From Ruminococcaceae bacterium UBA4306 (GTDB taxonomy: Bacteria > Bacillota > Clostridia > Oscillospirales > Acutalibacteraceae): DNA of 24,189 bases. Position 1 is the stretch's first letter. Every line of letters begins with the position of its first letter. Both the position numbers and the translations under genes were made by a program. Positions 1 to 8,496 of this stretch are shown here, piece by piece. The notes under the pieces are model-generated. The model saw nothing but the letters and a program-made list of their open reading frames with translations. It was not told the DNA's origin and ran no database searches. Location of the stretch: positions 23,182-47,370 of the forward strand of contig DGUQ01000195.1 in the NCBI GenBank assembly GCA_002394725.1, given 5' to 3'.

Positions 1-1243
<1,243 letters not shown>

Positions 1244-1453
1244 ATCGGGAAAGCTTATGTATTACACAGAAGTAGGGGTTATTGAATGAAAGGGGAAAGG
1301 AAGGCAGCACAGCGGCACAGAGCATTACCGACCTGCGCCGTGTGCTTACAACCTTTGAAAGAGGAAAAGATTTTGACAACTCCGCATATCAATGATACTC
1401 GGAGCTGTCGGAAGAAAAATGTATTGACAAATAGGGATTAGCAAATGAGTGGA

Positions 1454-1879
1454 TCAGTTGATCGGTTCGCCGACAGGGTATTTTTCTCTGAGCAGAAAGA
1501 AGCTCTTGTCGCTGATGATATGCTCGATACGGCACGCCTCGTTCTCGGCGGTCTCTTCCTCGATGTCTGCGCCCATGAGGATCGCCTTGAAGTAACAGTG
1601 CTTTGCATAGACGCGCTTTGCTTCCGTTATGCCTTTTTCGGTGAGGCTGATGAAATAGTCGTCGTCCATCGTGACGAGCTCTTGGTCGCGAAGAATGTTC
1701 ATCGCGCGGCAGACGCTGGGCTTGCTGAGATTCATTTGCTCCGACAGCTCAAAGGAGCGGATCGGGCGCTCGAGCTCCCGTTGCAGCAGAAAGATGGATT
1801 CGAGATAGTCTTCTCTTGATTCGTTTTTGATCAGTCTTGACGGAGCGCGTCCGTCAAATCGTGCCGTTCTCTCTTTCAC
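1454..1879 (-). CDS. DtxR-family metal-dependent transcriptional repressor
   Basis: DtxR/IdeR/MntR regulators bind DNA when loaded with Fe2+ or Mn2+ and silence metal uptake genes. The product (141 aa from GTG 1879) has an N-terminal winged helix (ELSEQMNLSKPSVCRAMNIL recognition region, wing FISLTEKG) and a metal/dimerisation domain with EACRIEH, matching DtxR ligands C102, E105 and H106 (here C116, E119, H120). It ends without the C-terminal SH3-like domain, like MntR. The frame is open to GTG 1909, but that codon lies inside an operator; GTG 1879 has AAGGG 7 nt upstream and is preferred. The gene diverges from the iron operons and carries its own operators, so autoregulation is likely. Fe2+ is favoured by its neighbours; Mn2+ is not excluded. 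Confidence 0.9.
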   Translation of the reverse strand: MKERTARFDGRAPSRLIKNESREDYLESIFLLQRELERPIRSFELSEQMNLSKPSVCRAMNILRDQELVTMDDDYFISLTEKGITEAKRVYAKHCYFKAILMGADIEEETAENEACRIEHIISDKSFFLLREKYPVGEPIN

Positions 1880-1900
1880 GTTTTCACCCTTGGCGAATAG

Positions 1901-1916
1901 GTTAGCCACAGCTAAC
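1901..1916. promoter_or_regulatory. DtxR-type operator, box 1
   Basis: GTTAG-CCACAG-CTAAC, extended to a perfect 7-bp inverted repeat GGTTAGC/GCTAACC (1900-1917). It lies 21 nt upstream of the repressor start, in its leader. Confidence 0.75.
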
Positions 1917-1958
1917 CTTTGGTTAAAAATAAAAGTCGATAAGTTAAACGATTATCTG

Positions 1959-1974
1959 GTTAGCTTCGACTAAC
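1959..1974. promoter_or_regulatory. DtxR-type operator, box 2
   Basis: GTTAG-CTTCGA-CTAAC lies just downstream of the -10 of the repressor promoter, covering the expected transcription start near 1970. Binding here should block transcription, indicating autoregulation. Confidence 0.8.
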
Positions 1975-1976
1975 TT

Positions 1977-2005
1977 AGTATAACGGGTTTTAACTACTTT
2001 GTCAA
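1977..2005 (-). promoter_or_regulatory. Promoter of the DtxR-family repressor
   Basis: On the minus strand TTGACA (plus 2000-2005), a 17-nt spacer and TATACT (plus 1977-1982) make a near-consensus vegetative promoter. Confidence 0.8.
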
Positions 2006-2079
2006 TAGGTTTTTAAAAATTCTTCTCATTGCAGTAAAAAACGGCTTATCTGTGCCTTTCTTTGTGTATAAATTGAAGA

Positions 2080-2108
2080 TTGACAAGACGGTTAGCATAT
2101 GCTAATAT
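2080..2108 (+). promoter_or_regulatory. Promoter of the DUF4418-permease-ATPase unit
   Basis: TTGACA (2080-2085), 17-nt spacer, TAATAT (2103-2108). Transcription should start near 2115, so the TTG codon at 2109 cannot be the translation start of the first gene. Confidence 0.8.
2091..2106. promoter_or_regulatory. DtxR-type operator, box 3
   Basis: GTTAGCATATGCTAAT, with the perfect core TTAGCATATGCTAA. It fills the spacer and overlaps the -10 of the promoter at 2080-2108, so the downstream transporter should be repressed by the DtxR-family regulator. Confidence 0.8.
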
Positions 2109-2147
2109 TTGAAATTGAAAAATCGTATCAAGAAAGGCGTGACTCTT

Positions 2148-2540
2148 TTGTCGATGATAAAAAAGAGAAGTACCGATATCCTGAATGTCCTGTTGGCGGT
2201 GATCCTGACCGTCGGCTCGCTGACGTTTTTCAAGTCCCGCTGCGGTGCGGATATGCATTGTCATACCGCCAACACCGTCATCACGGTCATCGGCGCCGCG
2301 CTGATCGCGCTGACCGTTTTGAGCTTTGTGCTCAAGGGCAAGGCGAAGACGATCCTGTCATTTGTGACGGCGGCTGTGGCGGTCGTGGAGCTGTTGATCC
2401 CCGGCGTGATCGTGTCCCTGTGCATGATGCCGTCGATGTCCTGCCGCTCGATCATGCGGCCTTGGACGATGCTCCTGTCGGTTGCGATCGCGTTCGTCTC
2501 GATCGTGGGCGGTATCATGAATCTGAGGAAAGACAACTGA
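2148..2540 (+). CDS. DUF4418-family membrane protein
   Basis: A small integral membrane protein (about 130 aa) with four predicted helices. The first helix is followed by an extracytoplasmic stretch with CGADMHCHTA, the Met/Cys/His-rich motif typical of DUF4418; further Met and Cys residues (SLCMMPSMSCRSIMRPW) sit between the last two helices. The family has no established function and is commonly found beside MacB/FtsX-like ABC transporters, as here. Start: the frame opens at TTG 2109, but that precedes the predicted transcript start; TTG 2148 is 10 nt after AAGAAAGG, and ATG 2154 is the alternative. The gene ends one base before the permease ATG. Met/Cys/His clusters facing outward suggest metal contact (inference). 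Confidence 0.75.
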   Translation: MSMIKKRSTDILNVLLAVILTVGSLTFFKSRCGADMHCHTANTVITVIGAALIALTVLSFVLKGKAKTILSFVTAAVAVVELLIPGVIVSLCMMPSMSCRSIMRPWTMLLSVAIAFVSIVGGIMNLRKDN

Positions 2541-2541
2541 G

Positions 2542-3750
2542 ATGAAAAGTATCCATTCCTTACCCTTCGTCAACCTCATCAAAAAGCCCGCCCGCAGTAT
2601 CGCGCTGCTGATCCTTTCGGCGTTCCTCGCGGTATCGGCGTTCGGCGGATCGCTCGCCGTGATGAGCCTGCGCAACGGCATCGACAGCCTGGAGTCGCGG
2701 CTCGGCGCCGATATCATCGTCGTTCCGTATGAGGCGGCGACGCAGGGCAGCTATGAGTCCGTGATCCTGCAGGGCAATCCCGGTGCGTTTTATATGAGCA
2801 ATTCCGTACTCGGTGAGATAGCGGAGGAGATCGAGGGGATCGAGAAGATTTCGGCACAGTATTTTCTGGTTTCCGCAAAGGCAGGCTGCTGCAGCGTCAA
2901 GGTGCAGATCATCGGATTTGATCCCGCAACCGACTTTTCTGTTACGCCGTGGATCGAGCGCAGCTACGGCAAGGAGCTGTCCGACGGCGATGTGATCGTC
3001 GGCTCACTGGTAGAGGTATCGACGGGCGATGATATCAAGCTCTTTGACCGAAAGGTGAATGTTGTCGGTCAGCTCGAGCGCACCGGTACCGAGCTTGACA
3101 CCGCGATTTACTGCAACGTCAACACCGTCAAGCAGCTCATGCAGGCGGCGCAGGTCAAGCAGTTGGTCGATTACAACGGCTCCGATCCCGATAAGGTGAT
3201 CTCGTCGGTGCTGGTCAAGGTGCGTGACGGCTATGATATCGACGATGTGACAGCTGAGATCAACCTGCATGTGCGCGGCATCAAGGCGATCCGTGCCAAA
3301 AGCATGATCTCGTCCGTATCAGACAGCCTGTCAGGCGTATCCTCGGCGATCGGCGTGCTGATCGCGGTCATCTGGGGACTGTCGCTGATCATCATGGCGA
3401 TCTCCTTCTCGATGATCAATAACGAACGAAAGAAAGAATTTGCCGTCCTGCGCGTGCTCGGTGCGTCACGCGGCATGTTATCAAGTATCGTATTCAAGGA
3501 AGCGATCCTGCTCACCTTCGCGGGGAGCGTGTGCGGTATCCTGCTCACCCTGCTGATCGGCGCGCTGTTCTCCGATTCACTGACCTCGTCGATCGGCGTA
3601 CCGTTCCTGCTTCCGTCTGTCGGAACAATGGCGGCGATCGGAGCGGCTACTGTCGCGGCGACCATGCTCGCGGGAGCATTGACAGCGGCGATCTCCGCGC
3701 ATAAGGTGTCGAAGCAGGACACCGGTGTGATACTGAGGGGGGATAACTGA
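2542..3750 (+). CDS. ABC transporter permease, FtsX/MacB type (iron-regulated unit 1)
   Basis: A 402-aa permease with the MacB/FtsX layout: helix 1 (about residues 15-38), a large extracytoplasmic domain (about 40-260), then three C-terminal helices with the conserved NNERKKEFAVLRVLGAS segment that follows helix 2. MacB-type transporters use ATP on the cytoplasmic side to move the outer domain rather than to pass a substrate through a channel. The outer domain holds a vicinal cysteine pair (KAGCCSVKV), unusual outside the membrane and a possible metal or redox site. It follows the DUF4418 gene by one base and overlaps the ATPase gene by one base (TGATG). The substrate is unknown; operator box 3 makes a metal-related job likely. 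Confidence 0.88.
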   Translation: MKSIHSLPFVNLIKKPARSIALLILSAFLAVSAFGGSLAVMSLRNGIDSLESRLGADIIVVPYEAATQGSYESVILQGNPGAFYMSNSVLGEIAEEIEGIEKISAQYFLVSAKAGCCSVKVQIIGFDPATDFSVTPWIERSYGKELSDGDVIVGSLVEVSTGDDIKLFDRKVNVVGQLERTGTELDTAIYCNVNTVKQLMQAAQVKQLVDYNGSDPDKVISSVLVKVRDGYDIDDVTAEINLHVRGIKAIRAKSMISSVSDSLSGVSSAIGVLIAVIWGLSLIIMAISFSMINNERKKEFAVLRVLGASRGMLSSIVFKEAILLTFAGSVCGILLTLLIGALFSDSLTSSIGVPFLLPSVGTMAAIGAATVAATMLAGALTAAISAHKVSKQDTGVILRGDN

Positions 3751-4484
3751 TGGAGCTGAAAGCAAAGGGTATCATGAAGAAATTCCCCCGAATGCGTGAC
3801 GGCGCGAACTTCTTTTACGCGTTGCATGAAACGGATTTTTCCATTGATAGCGGTACGCTCGCGGTGATCACCGGGCGTTCCGGCGGCGGTAAAACGACCC
3901 TGCTGAATATCCTCGGCGGTCTGCTGCAGCCGTCCTCGGGTACTGTCACGGTTGACGGCGTCGATCTGTATCAGATGGACGACAGAAAGCTCTCGGCGTT
4001 CCGTAATAAGTATATCGCGGTCATTCCGCAGGGCGTCAGCGCGGTCTATACCTTGACCGTGTTGGAGAATATCCTGCTGCCGACGATGATGTACGGCAAG
4101 CGCACCGATGAAAATGTCGGCAGAGCAGAGGAGCTGTTGCAGCAATTCGGGATCGGGGACTTACGCGACGCAATGCCCTCGGAGCTGTCTGGCGGTGAGC
4201 TGCGCCGTATGGCGATCGCACGCGCGATGATGACCGAGCCCGCAATCATTCTGGCGGACGAGCCGACCGGGGATCTGGACGATGAAAACACCGCAGTGGT
4301 GCTGAAAATGTTGAGAAAGACGGCGGATGACGGCGCGGCGGTGCTGGTGATCTCCCATGACGCGGATACGCTCAGCTACGCGGATCAGATCTATCGCATG
4401 GACGGCGGCAAGCTGACATCACACAGCCTTCCTTTGGGAAAGGAAGGTGCCTCCGAATGGAGGCGGATGAATTGCATGAATTGA
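3750..4484 (+). CDS. ABC transporter ATP-binding protein (iron-regulated unit 1)
   Basis: A 244-aa nucleotide-binding subunit of the MacB/LolD class that powers the preceding permease. Walker A is GRSGGGKTT (residues 42-50), Q-loop near IPQGVSAV, signature LSGGE at 146-150, Walker B LADEPTGDLD with D170/E171, and the H-loop ISHD. The start overlaps the permease stop (TGATG). The last ~20 residues (HSLPLGKEGASEWRRM...) are not part of the fold: they are encoded by a palindromic dispersed repeat that runs into the gene's 3' end (4427-4464). Confidence 0.92.
   Translation: MELKAKGIMKKFPRMRDGANFFYALHETDFSIDSGTLAVITGRSGGGKTTLLNILGGLLQPSSGTVTVDGVDLYQMDDRKLSAFRNKYIAVIPQGVSAVYTLTVLENILLPTMMYGKRTDENVGRAEELLQQFGIGDLRDAMPSELSGGELRRMAIARAMMTEPAIILADEPTGDLDDENTAVVLKMLRKTADDGAAVLVISHDADTLSYADQIYRMDGGKLTSHSLPLGKEGASEWRRMNCMN
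4427..4464. repeat. Double palindromic repeat fused to the 3' end of the ATPase gene
   Basis: Two adjacent perfect hairpins: CCTTCCTTT-GGG-AAAGGAAGG (4427-4447) and GCCTCC-GAAT-GGAGGC (4449-4464). The pattern, including its translated LPLGKEGASEWRRM form, is reminiscent of short dispersed palindromic repeats in gut Clostridia; copy number cannot be judged from this window. It lies inside the reading frame. Confidence 0.6.
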
Positions 4485-4513
4485 TCGAGCGTACGCGAGA
4501 AACATCGTCAGAA

Positions 4514-4529
4514 GTTACCAACAGCTAAC
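4514..4529. promoter_or_regulatory. Possible distal DtxR-type operator, box 4
   Basis: GTTAC-CAACAG-CTAAC has the same one-base departure (GTTAC) as box 8. It lies 73 bp upstream of the -35 of the FTR1 promoter with no promoter of its own in view, so its role is uncertain. Confidence 0.45.
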
Positions 4530-4576
4530 TGATTCCGAAAACAAGTTTTATACAATTTGATGAAAGATGATGCAAA

Positions 4577-4601
4577 GCACGGAAAACGACGTTTTTCGTG
4601 C
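4577..4601. terminator. Hairpin before the FTR1 promoter
   Basis: GCACGGAAAA (4577-4586) pairs with TTTTTCGTGC (4592-4601) around CGACG, with one G-U pair. A T-run follows only after TTGACA, so it is a weak intrinsic terminator for the preceding ABC unit; it abuts the -35 element. Confidence 0.4.
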
Positions 4602-4630
4602 TTGACATTTTTTAGGGACTGTGCTATATT
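4602..4630 (+). promoter_or_regulatory. Promoter of the FTR1-P19 unit
   Basis: TTGACA (4602-4607), 17-nt spacer, TATATT (4625-4630). Transcription should start near 4637, just before operator boxes 5 and 6. Confidence 0.85.
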
Positions 4631-4640
4631 TTTACCGTCG

Positions 4641-4656
4641 GTTAGCTGGGACTAAC
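4641..4656. promoter_or_regulatory. DtxR-type operator, box 5
   Basis: GTTAG-CTGGGA-CTAAC, immediately downstream of the FTR1 transcription start. It pairs with box 6, whose start is 19 bp away. Confidence 0.8.
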
Positions 4657-4659
4657 TGA

Positions 4660-4675
4660 ATTAGCATAAGCTAAT
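4660..4675. promoter_or_regulatory. DtxR-type operator, box 6
   Basis: ATTAGC-ATAA-GCTAAT, a perfect 6-bp inverted repeat in the same 16-bp frame as the other boxes, starting 19 bp after box 5. Confidence 0.75.
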
Positions 4676-4707
4676 CCAAAATCATGATTGAGTTGGAAGG
4701 GTAGTAT

Positions 4708-6207
4708 ATGACTTCTCAAATAAGAAGAGTTTCCGCTTTTGCGGCTGTCCTGTTCATTCTCGCCGCGATCTTTTGCGTCAACGCCGGCGCCGCCGAGGCG
4801 ACGCCGTTTTACGCGACGTGGGAAGAGGCAAAGCCCGTCTATTTCCCCGACAGCACCTCGACGAATATGAACGAGGTCGCTTACGCGATCGACAAGGTCA
4901 TCGAAGCGGGTCACCACAATCTGGAAAACGGCTTCATGGATGAAGCCTACCAGTGCGCGCAGCAGGGCTACTACGGCTATTACGAGGTCTGCGGCTTTGA
5001 GCGCCGCACGATGGCTGAGATCAGCGGCGCGCGAAAGAACGAGGTCGAGTTCATTTACCGCGATCTCAGAAAAGCAGTCAAGAACAATTCCTTAGCGGAT
5101 TATGACGAGGCGTGCAAGCGGCTGAGAACCGATCTGTATCAGGACGCGCTGCAGCTCTCGGACGTAACGCCCGCTTTTGTCGAAAAATATAAGACCGATA
5201 AAGAGTTTGCCTCCTATTATACCGAGATCACCGGTAACGATCAGGCGAAGCTCGAGGAGATGGCAGGCGTGCAGAGAACCAACGGCGCCGGTTCAGCGGC
5301 TTCTTCGTTCGTACAGGCGTTCATCATCCTCCTGCGCGAGGGTCTGGAAGCGATTCTGGTCATCGGCGGTATCATTGCCTATCTGATCAAGTCGGGCAAC
5401 AAAAAGCATGTGCGTTCCGTCTATATCGGTTCGGTCTTTGCGATCATACTGAGCTTTGTCGCGGCATGGATCCTCGGCATGATCAAGAACGCTAACGCCG
5501 CGGCGGGAGCGAATCAGGAGATCATCGAGGGTGTTACCGCACTGTTGGCGGTTGCCGTCCTCTTCTATGTTTCCAACTGGATGCTGTCAAAATCAGAGAC
5601 AGAGGTGTGGCAGAGCTACCTGAACAAGCAGGTCGAGAGCTCGGTATCAAAAGGCTCGATGTTCGCGCTGGGCTTCACCGCCTTCCTTGCGGTATTCCGT
5701 GAGGGCGCCGAGGTCATCCTCTTCTATCAGCCCATTATCTCGGACGCTGAGAAGGGTGAGGGCGTAGGCTTTGTATGGCTGGGCGTCTTGGCGGCGGTCG
5801 TTGTATTGGCGATCATCTTCGTACTGATCCGCTTCTTCTCGATCAAGCTGCCGCTCAAACCGTTCTTTATCACGACTTCTATCCTGATGGCGATCATGTC
5901 CATCGCATTCCTCGGCTCGGGTATCAAGGAGCTCATCGAGGGCGGTGTGTTCGATAACGCCAACTGGTATATCCCGGGTCTGACCCCGTTGATCGAAAAG
6001 ATCCCCACCAACGATGTGCTCGATATCTTCGGTATCTATCCGCATACCGAGACCATCGTGCCGCAGTTCATCCTGCTGGTTATCTATATCATCCTGTTCA
6101 TCATCCAGATCAGACGCTCACAGAAAATGAAGCGCGAGCTGGAGGAACAGCGCAAGCTGGAAGAACAGCATCAGCCGGGTGAGCAAACAACACCCGTCAA
6201 TTCATAA
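4708..6207 (+). CDS. FTR1-family iron permease (FetM/EfeU-like)
   Basis: FTR1 permeases carry iron across the cytoplasmic membrane. This 499-aa protein has a cleavable signal peptide (ending near VNAGAAEA), an extracytoplasmic helical domain (about 30-195) with an early GHHNLENG motif, then the permease core with both Fe3+-coordinating REXXE motifs: REGLE (210-214) and REGAE (331-335). The tail is charged and cytoplasmic. The long outer domain matches the FetM type rather than the short yeast-like form. ATG 4708 is preceded by GGAAGGG at good spacing. Two operators cover the start of the transcript, so high iron should silence it. It is followed at 67 nt by the P19-like lipoprotein, its expected partner. 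Confidence 0.94.
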   Translation: MTSQIRRVSAFAAVLFILAAIFCVNAGAAEATPFYATWEEAKPVYFPDSTSTNMNEVAYAIDKVIEAGHHNLENGFMDEAYQCAQQGYYGYYEVCGFERRTMAEISGARKNEVEFIYRDLRKAVKNNSLADYDEACKRLRTDLYQDALQLSDVTPAFVEKYKTDKEFASYYTEITGNDQAKLEEMAGVQRTNGAGSAASSFVQAFIILLREGLEAILVIGGIIAYLIKSGNKKHVRSVYIGSVFAIILSFVAAWILGMIKNANAAAGANQEIIEGVTALLAVAVLFYVSNWMLSKSETEVWQSYLNKQVESSVSKGSMFALGFTAFLAVFREGAEVILFYQPIISDAEKGEGVGFVWLGVLAAVVVLAIIFVLIRFFSIKLPLKPFFITTSILMAIMSIAFLGSGIKELIEGGVFDNANWYIPGLTPLIEKIPTNDVLDIFGIYPHTETIVPQFILLVIYIILFIIQIRRSQKMKRELEEQRKLEEQHQPGEQTTPVNS

Positions 6208-6274
6208 CCGTCAGTGAATTAATACCCAAAAGGTAAATTCAAATAAAATATTTTTTCAAAAGGAGAAATGCAAA

Positions 6275-6934
6275 ATGAAAAGAATTCTTGCCATTATGTG
6301 TGCCGCGGCTCTGATGATGACCGTTCTCGCTCTCGCAGGCTGCTCCAACAATAATGCAAAAAAGGCTACCGAGGCTTCTTCCGCCGCGGCATCCTCTGCT
6401 GCTGACGACAAGGCTGCTGCTACCGTAGCTGCTACCGAAGCGGACGCCGGCTTCACCGAGATCCCGATCTTCGAGGATGAAGAGGTTGGCTTCATGAACG
6501 TATCCGCTGTTTACTTCCAGCCCGTTGATATGTCCGCAGGCGCTACCATCGAGGCGCAGAAGGCTGAGGATTTTGACTGCCACCTTGAGGCTGATATCTC
6601 CGCTCTGGAGAACAAGCTCGGTTACGAAAAGGGCTCCTGGGTTCCCTACCTCACCGTTGATTACAAGGTAGAGGATAAGGACGGCAAGACTGCCGCTGAG
6701 GGTACATTCATGGAGATGGCTGCATCCGACGGTCCCCACTACGGCGCTAACATCAAGCTGCCCAACGCAGGCGACTACAAGCTGACCATCACCATCCACT
6801 CTCCCGCAGAGAACGATTACCTGATCCATACCGATAAGCTGACCGGCCCCGGCGGCACCCTCGAGGAGTACTTCCCGGACGGCAAGCTGTCTGTTACCAA
6901 GTCCTGGTCTTACCTCGGCCCGCAGAAGGTATAA
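6275..6934 (+). CDS. P19/Tp34-family iron-binding lipoprotein
   Basis: P19/FetP/Tp34 proteins are extracytoplasmic beta-sandwich proteins that bind Cu2+ and Fe and work with FTR1 permeases. The 219-aa product has a lipoprotein signal peptide with lipobox LAGC (lipidated Cys23), a Ser/Ala/Thr linker, then the family domain. FMNVSAVYFQPVDM, DCHLEADI, MEMAASDGPHYGANI and TIHSP supply the Met and His residues expected for the metal site (the His of DCHLEAD and of GPHYG are the most recognisable ligands). AAGGAG precedes ATG 6275. A strong terminator follows, so this unit probably contains only the permease and this protein. Confidence 0.93.
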   Translation: MKRILAIMCAAALMMTVLALAGCSNNNAKKATEASSAAASSAADDKAAATVAATEADAGFTEIPIFEDEEVGFMNVSAVYFQPVDMSAGATIEAQKAEDFDCHLEADISALENKLGYEKGSWVPYLTVDYKVEDKDGKTAAEGTFMEMAASDGPHYGANIKLPNAGDYKLTITIHSPAENDYLIHTDKLTGPGGTLEEYFPDGKLSVTKSWSYLGPQKV

Positions 6935-6970
6935 TGGAATCGAATACATAGAGAGCGTATCTCATTTACG

Positions 6971-7003
6971 GAGACCGTCTGTACAGGCGGTCTCTTTCTT
7001 TTT
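6971..7003 (+). terminator. Intrinsic terminator of the FTR1-P19 unit
   Basis: GAGACCGTCTG (6971-6981) pairs with CAGGCGGTCTC (6984-6994) with one G-U pair, followed by TTTCTTTTT. A weaker TCACGAA/TTCGTGA pair followed by TTTTTG lies shortly downstream. Confidence 0.9.
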
Positions 7004-7074
7004 GTCTGTTTTCACGAAATGATAGAGTGTCAATAAGAAACTTCGTGATTTTTGCGAATAATCTCATTAGACGG

Positions 7075-7102
7075 TTGATTTTTTTGAAATATGTATTATA
7101 AT
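7075..7102 (+). promoter_or_regulatory. Promoter of the Fls/flavin/Frd operon
   Basis: TTGATT (7075-7080), 16-nt spacer, TATAAT (7097-7102); start expected near 7109, directly against operator box 7. Confidence 0.8.
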
Positions 7103-7110
7103 AAACTTTG

Positions 7111-7126
7111 GTTAGTTAAGACTAAC
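7111..7126. promoter_or_regulatory. DtxR-type operator, box 7
   Basis: GTTAG-TTAAGA-CTAAC at the expected transcription start of the long operon. Confidence 0.8.
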
Positions 7127-7129
7127 TGC

Positions 7130-7145
7130 GTTACCTTAAGCTAAC
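7130..7145. promoter_or_regulatory. DtxR-type operator, box 8
   Basis: GTTAC-CTTAAG-CTAAC, one base off consensus, starting exactly 19 bp after box 7: the same register as boxes 5 and 6. Confidence 0.7.
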
Positions 7146-7153
7146 GCACTTTT

Positions 7154-7176
7154 GTACCGATAGGATTGATCGGTAC
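7154..7176 (+). other. Leader hairpin before the DUF2318 gene
   Basis: GTACCGA (7154-7160) pairs perfectly with TCGGTAC (7170-7176). It lies between the operators and the ribosome site GAGGT (7182-7186) of ATG 7192. No T-run follows, so it may be an mRNA stability element. Confidence 0.4.
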
Positions 7177-7191
7177 CGATTGAGGTAAGTT

Positions 7192-8478
7192 ATGCTGAAA
7201 TATCTTGTACAATTAACGGGCGATCTACTCGCGCAGGCGCTGATCATCGGCATGCTCTGGGCGTATATCACCTCGGTTATCGGAAAGCGCGGCCGCAATG
7301 TGCTGATCGTCGGCGGTGTGGTGACCTTCATCGCTTCTGCCGCGATGGCATACGCCAAGAACGCGACGAAGATCATTTCATCCAACGCGCTGGATTACTG
7401 GAACCTGTATACGGTCGTGGTGTTCGCGATCTCGTTTTTGCTGTTCCTGATCTTTTCGATCAACAAATTACGGTTGAAGCTCAAAGCGGTCGGCGACTAT
7501 ATCGTCTCGATCTTAGCGGCGCTGATCATCGGCTCTACGGTGTTCTACACCCTGCCGACGGTGCTTGCTTATCCCTTTAACTTCGACCTCGGCGGCGAGA
7601 CGTTGCTGTCGACCAACTTCTTGTATCGTATCATCGGTATCCTGCTCGGACTCTTGATCGATATCGTCATCGGCGTCGCGACCTACAAGCTGTTCCGCGA
7701 TGTGTCCGTCGGCAAGATCAAGGCGTTCATCATCCCCGTTTTGATCATCCAGCTGATCAACTATTCCGGCATCGCGGTTAACATTTTGCTGACGGTGCTG
7801 ACAAAGAAACGCATCATCAAACCGACTGACGATATTTTTCAGTTCCTGTTCAATTTCAATAAGATCGTCATCAACTATTCGAACTACTTTATCTTTGCAA
7901 TCCTGCTGATCGCGCTGATCGTCGCGGTGACGCGCTTTTTCGGCAACATCAAGGTGCATGAGGAGTATCATAATCCTGCCGAGCACCGCAAGATCCGCGC
8001 CCGTATGCGATCGGTTCGCCGCTGGGCGATCACGCTGTTCGTCTTTACCGTGATCGCGGTCATCGTGCTGACCGTGGGCGACGCCTACGTCAACAAAAAG
8101 CCCGAGGAGGTTCCGGTTGAGGAGTGTATCGTCATGGATGATACGGTCGTCGTCAATCTCACGGATGTTGCCGACGGCGATCTCCACCGCTTCGGCTACA
8201 CGACCGACAAGGGCGTACAGGTGCGCTTCATCATCATCCAAAAGCCCAACTCGTCCTCCTACGGCGTGGGACTGGACGCCTGCGATATCTGCGGCGAGGC
8301 AGGTTATTACCAGCGCGGCGACCAGATCGTCTGCCGCCGCTGTGACGTTGTCATGAACGTCAATACCATCGGCTTCAAGGGCGGCTGTAACCCGAAGGTC
8401 ATTGAATATGAGATAAAAGACGGTCAGGTCATCATCCCCATCGAGGAGCTCGTCAAGCACGAGGGCGACTTTGACTAA
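7192..8478 (+). CDS. DUF2318 membrane protein with predicted Fe-S/metal-binding C-terminal domain (Fls component)
   Basis: A 428-aa protein with about eight membrane helices (residues ~1-275), another helix near 280-305, then an extracytoplasmic DUF2318 domain. That domain holds CDIC (C364, C367), CRRC (C381, C384) and GGCNP (C399), the cysteine pattern for which the family is called Fe-S-containing. In FetMP-Fls/P19 loci a DUF2318 protein precedes two FtsX-type permeases and an ATPase, exactly the order seen here. The family's biochemical role is not settled; an outward-facing cysteine cluster next to iron uptake proteins suggests redox handling of iron (inference). The stop is 18 nt before the next start, which has TTAGGAGAA. 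Confidence 0.9.
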   Translation: MLKYLVQLTGDLLAQALIIGMLWAYITSVIGKRGRNVLIVGGVVTFIASAAMAYAKNATKIISSNALDYWNLYTVVVFAISFLLFLIFSINKLRLKLKAVGDYIVSILAALIIGSTVFYTLPTVLAYPFNFDLGGETLLSTNFLYRIIGILLGLLIDIVIGVATYKLFRDVSVGKIKAFIIPVLIIQLINYSGIAVNILLTVLTKKRIIKPTDDIFQFLFNFNKIVINYSNYFIFAILLIALIVAVTRFFGNIKVHEEYHNPAEHRKIRARMRSVRRWAITLFVFTVIAVIVLTVGDAYVNKKPEEVPVEECIVMDDTVVVNLTDVADGDLHRFGYTTDKGVQVRFIIIQKPNSSSYGVGLDACDICGEAGYYQRGDQIVCRRCDVVMNVNTIGFKGGCNPKVIEYEIKDGQVIIPIEELVKHEGDFD

Positions 8479-8496
8479 TTGCGTTAGGAGAACCAT

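Noticed and set aside
1880..1909. N-terminal extension of the DtxR-family gene to GTG 1909
   Set aside because: That codon lies in operator box 1 and has no ribosome site; GTG 1879 has AAGGG at 7 nt.
2109..2147. TTG 2109 as start of the DUF4418 gene
   Set aside because: It lies between the -10 and the expected transcription start, so it would not be in the mRNA.
7513..8496. Long minus-strand ORF opposite the DUF2318 gene, and similar antisense ORFs at 3231-4145, 8926-9774, 10554-11267, 12387-13097 and 18518-19321
   Set aside because: They are antisense shadows of clearly conserved genes: low-complexity Asp/Arg/His-rich translations, no ribosome sites or family motifs.
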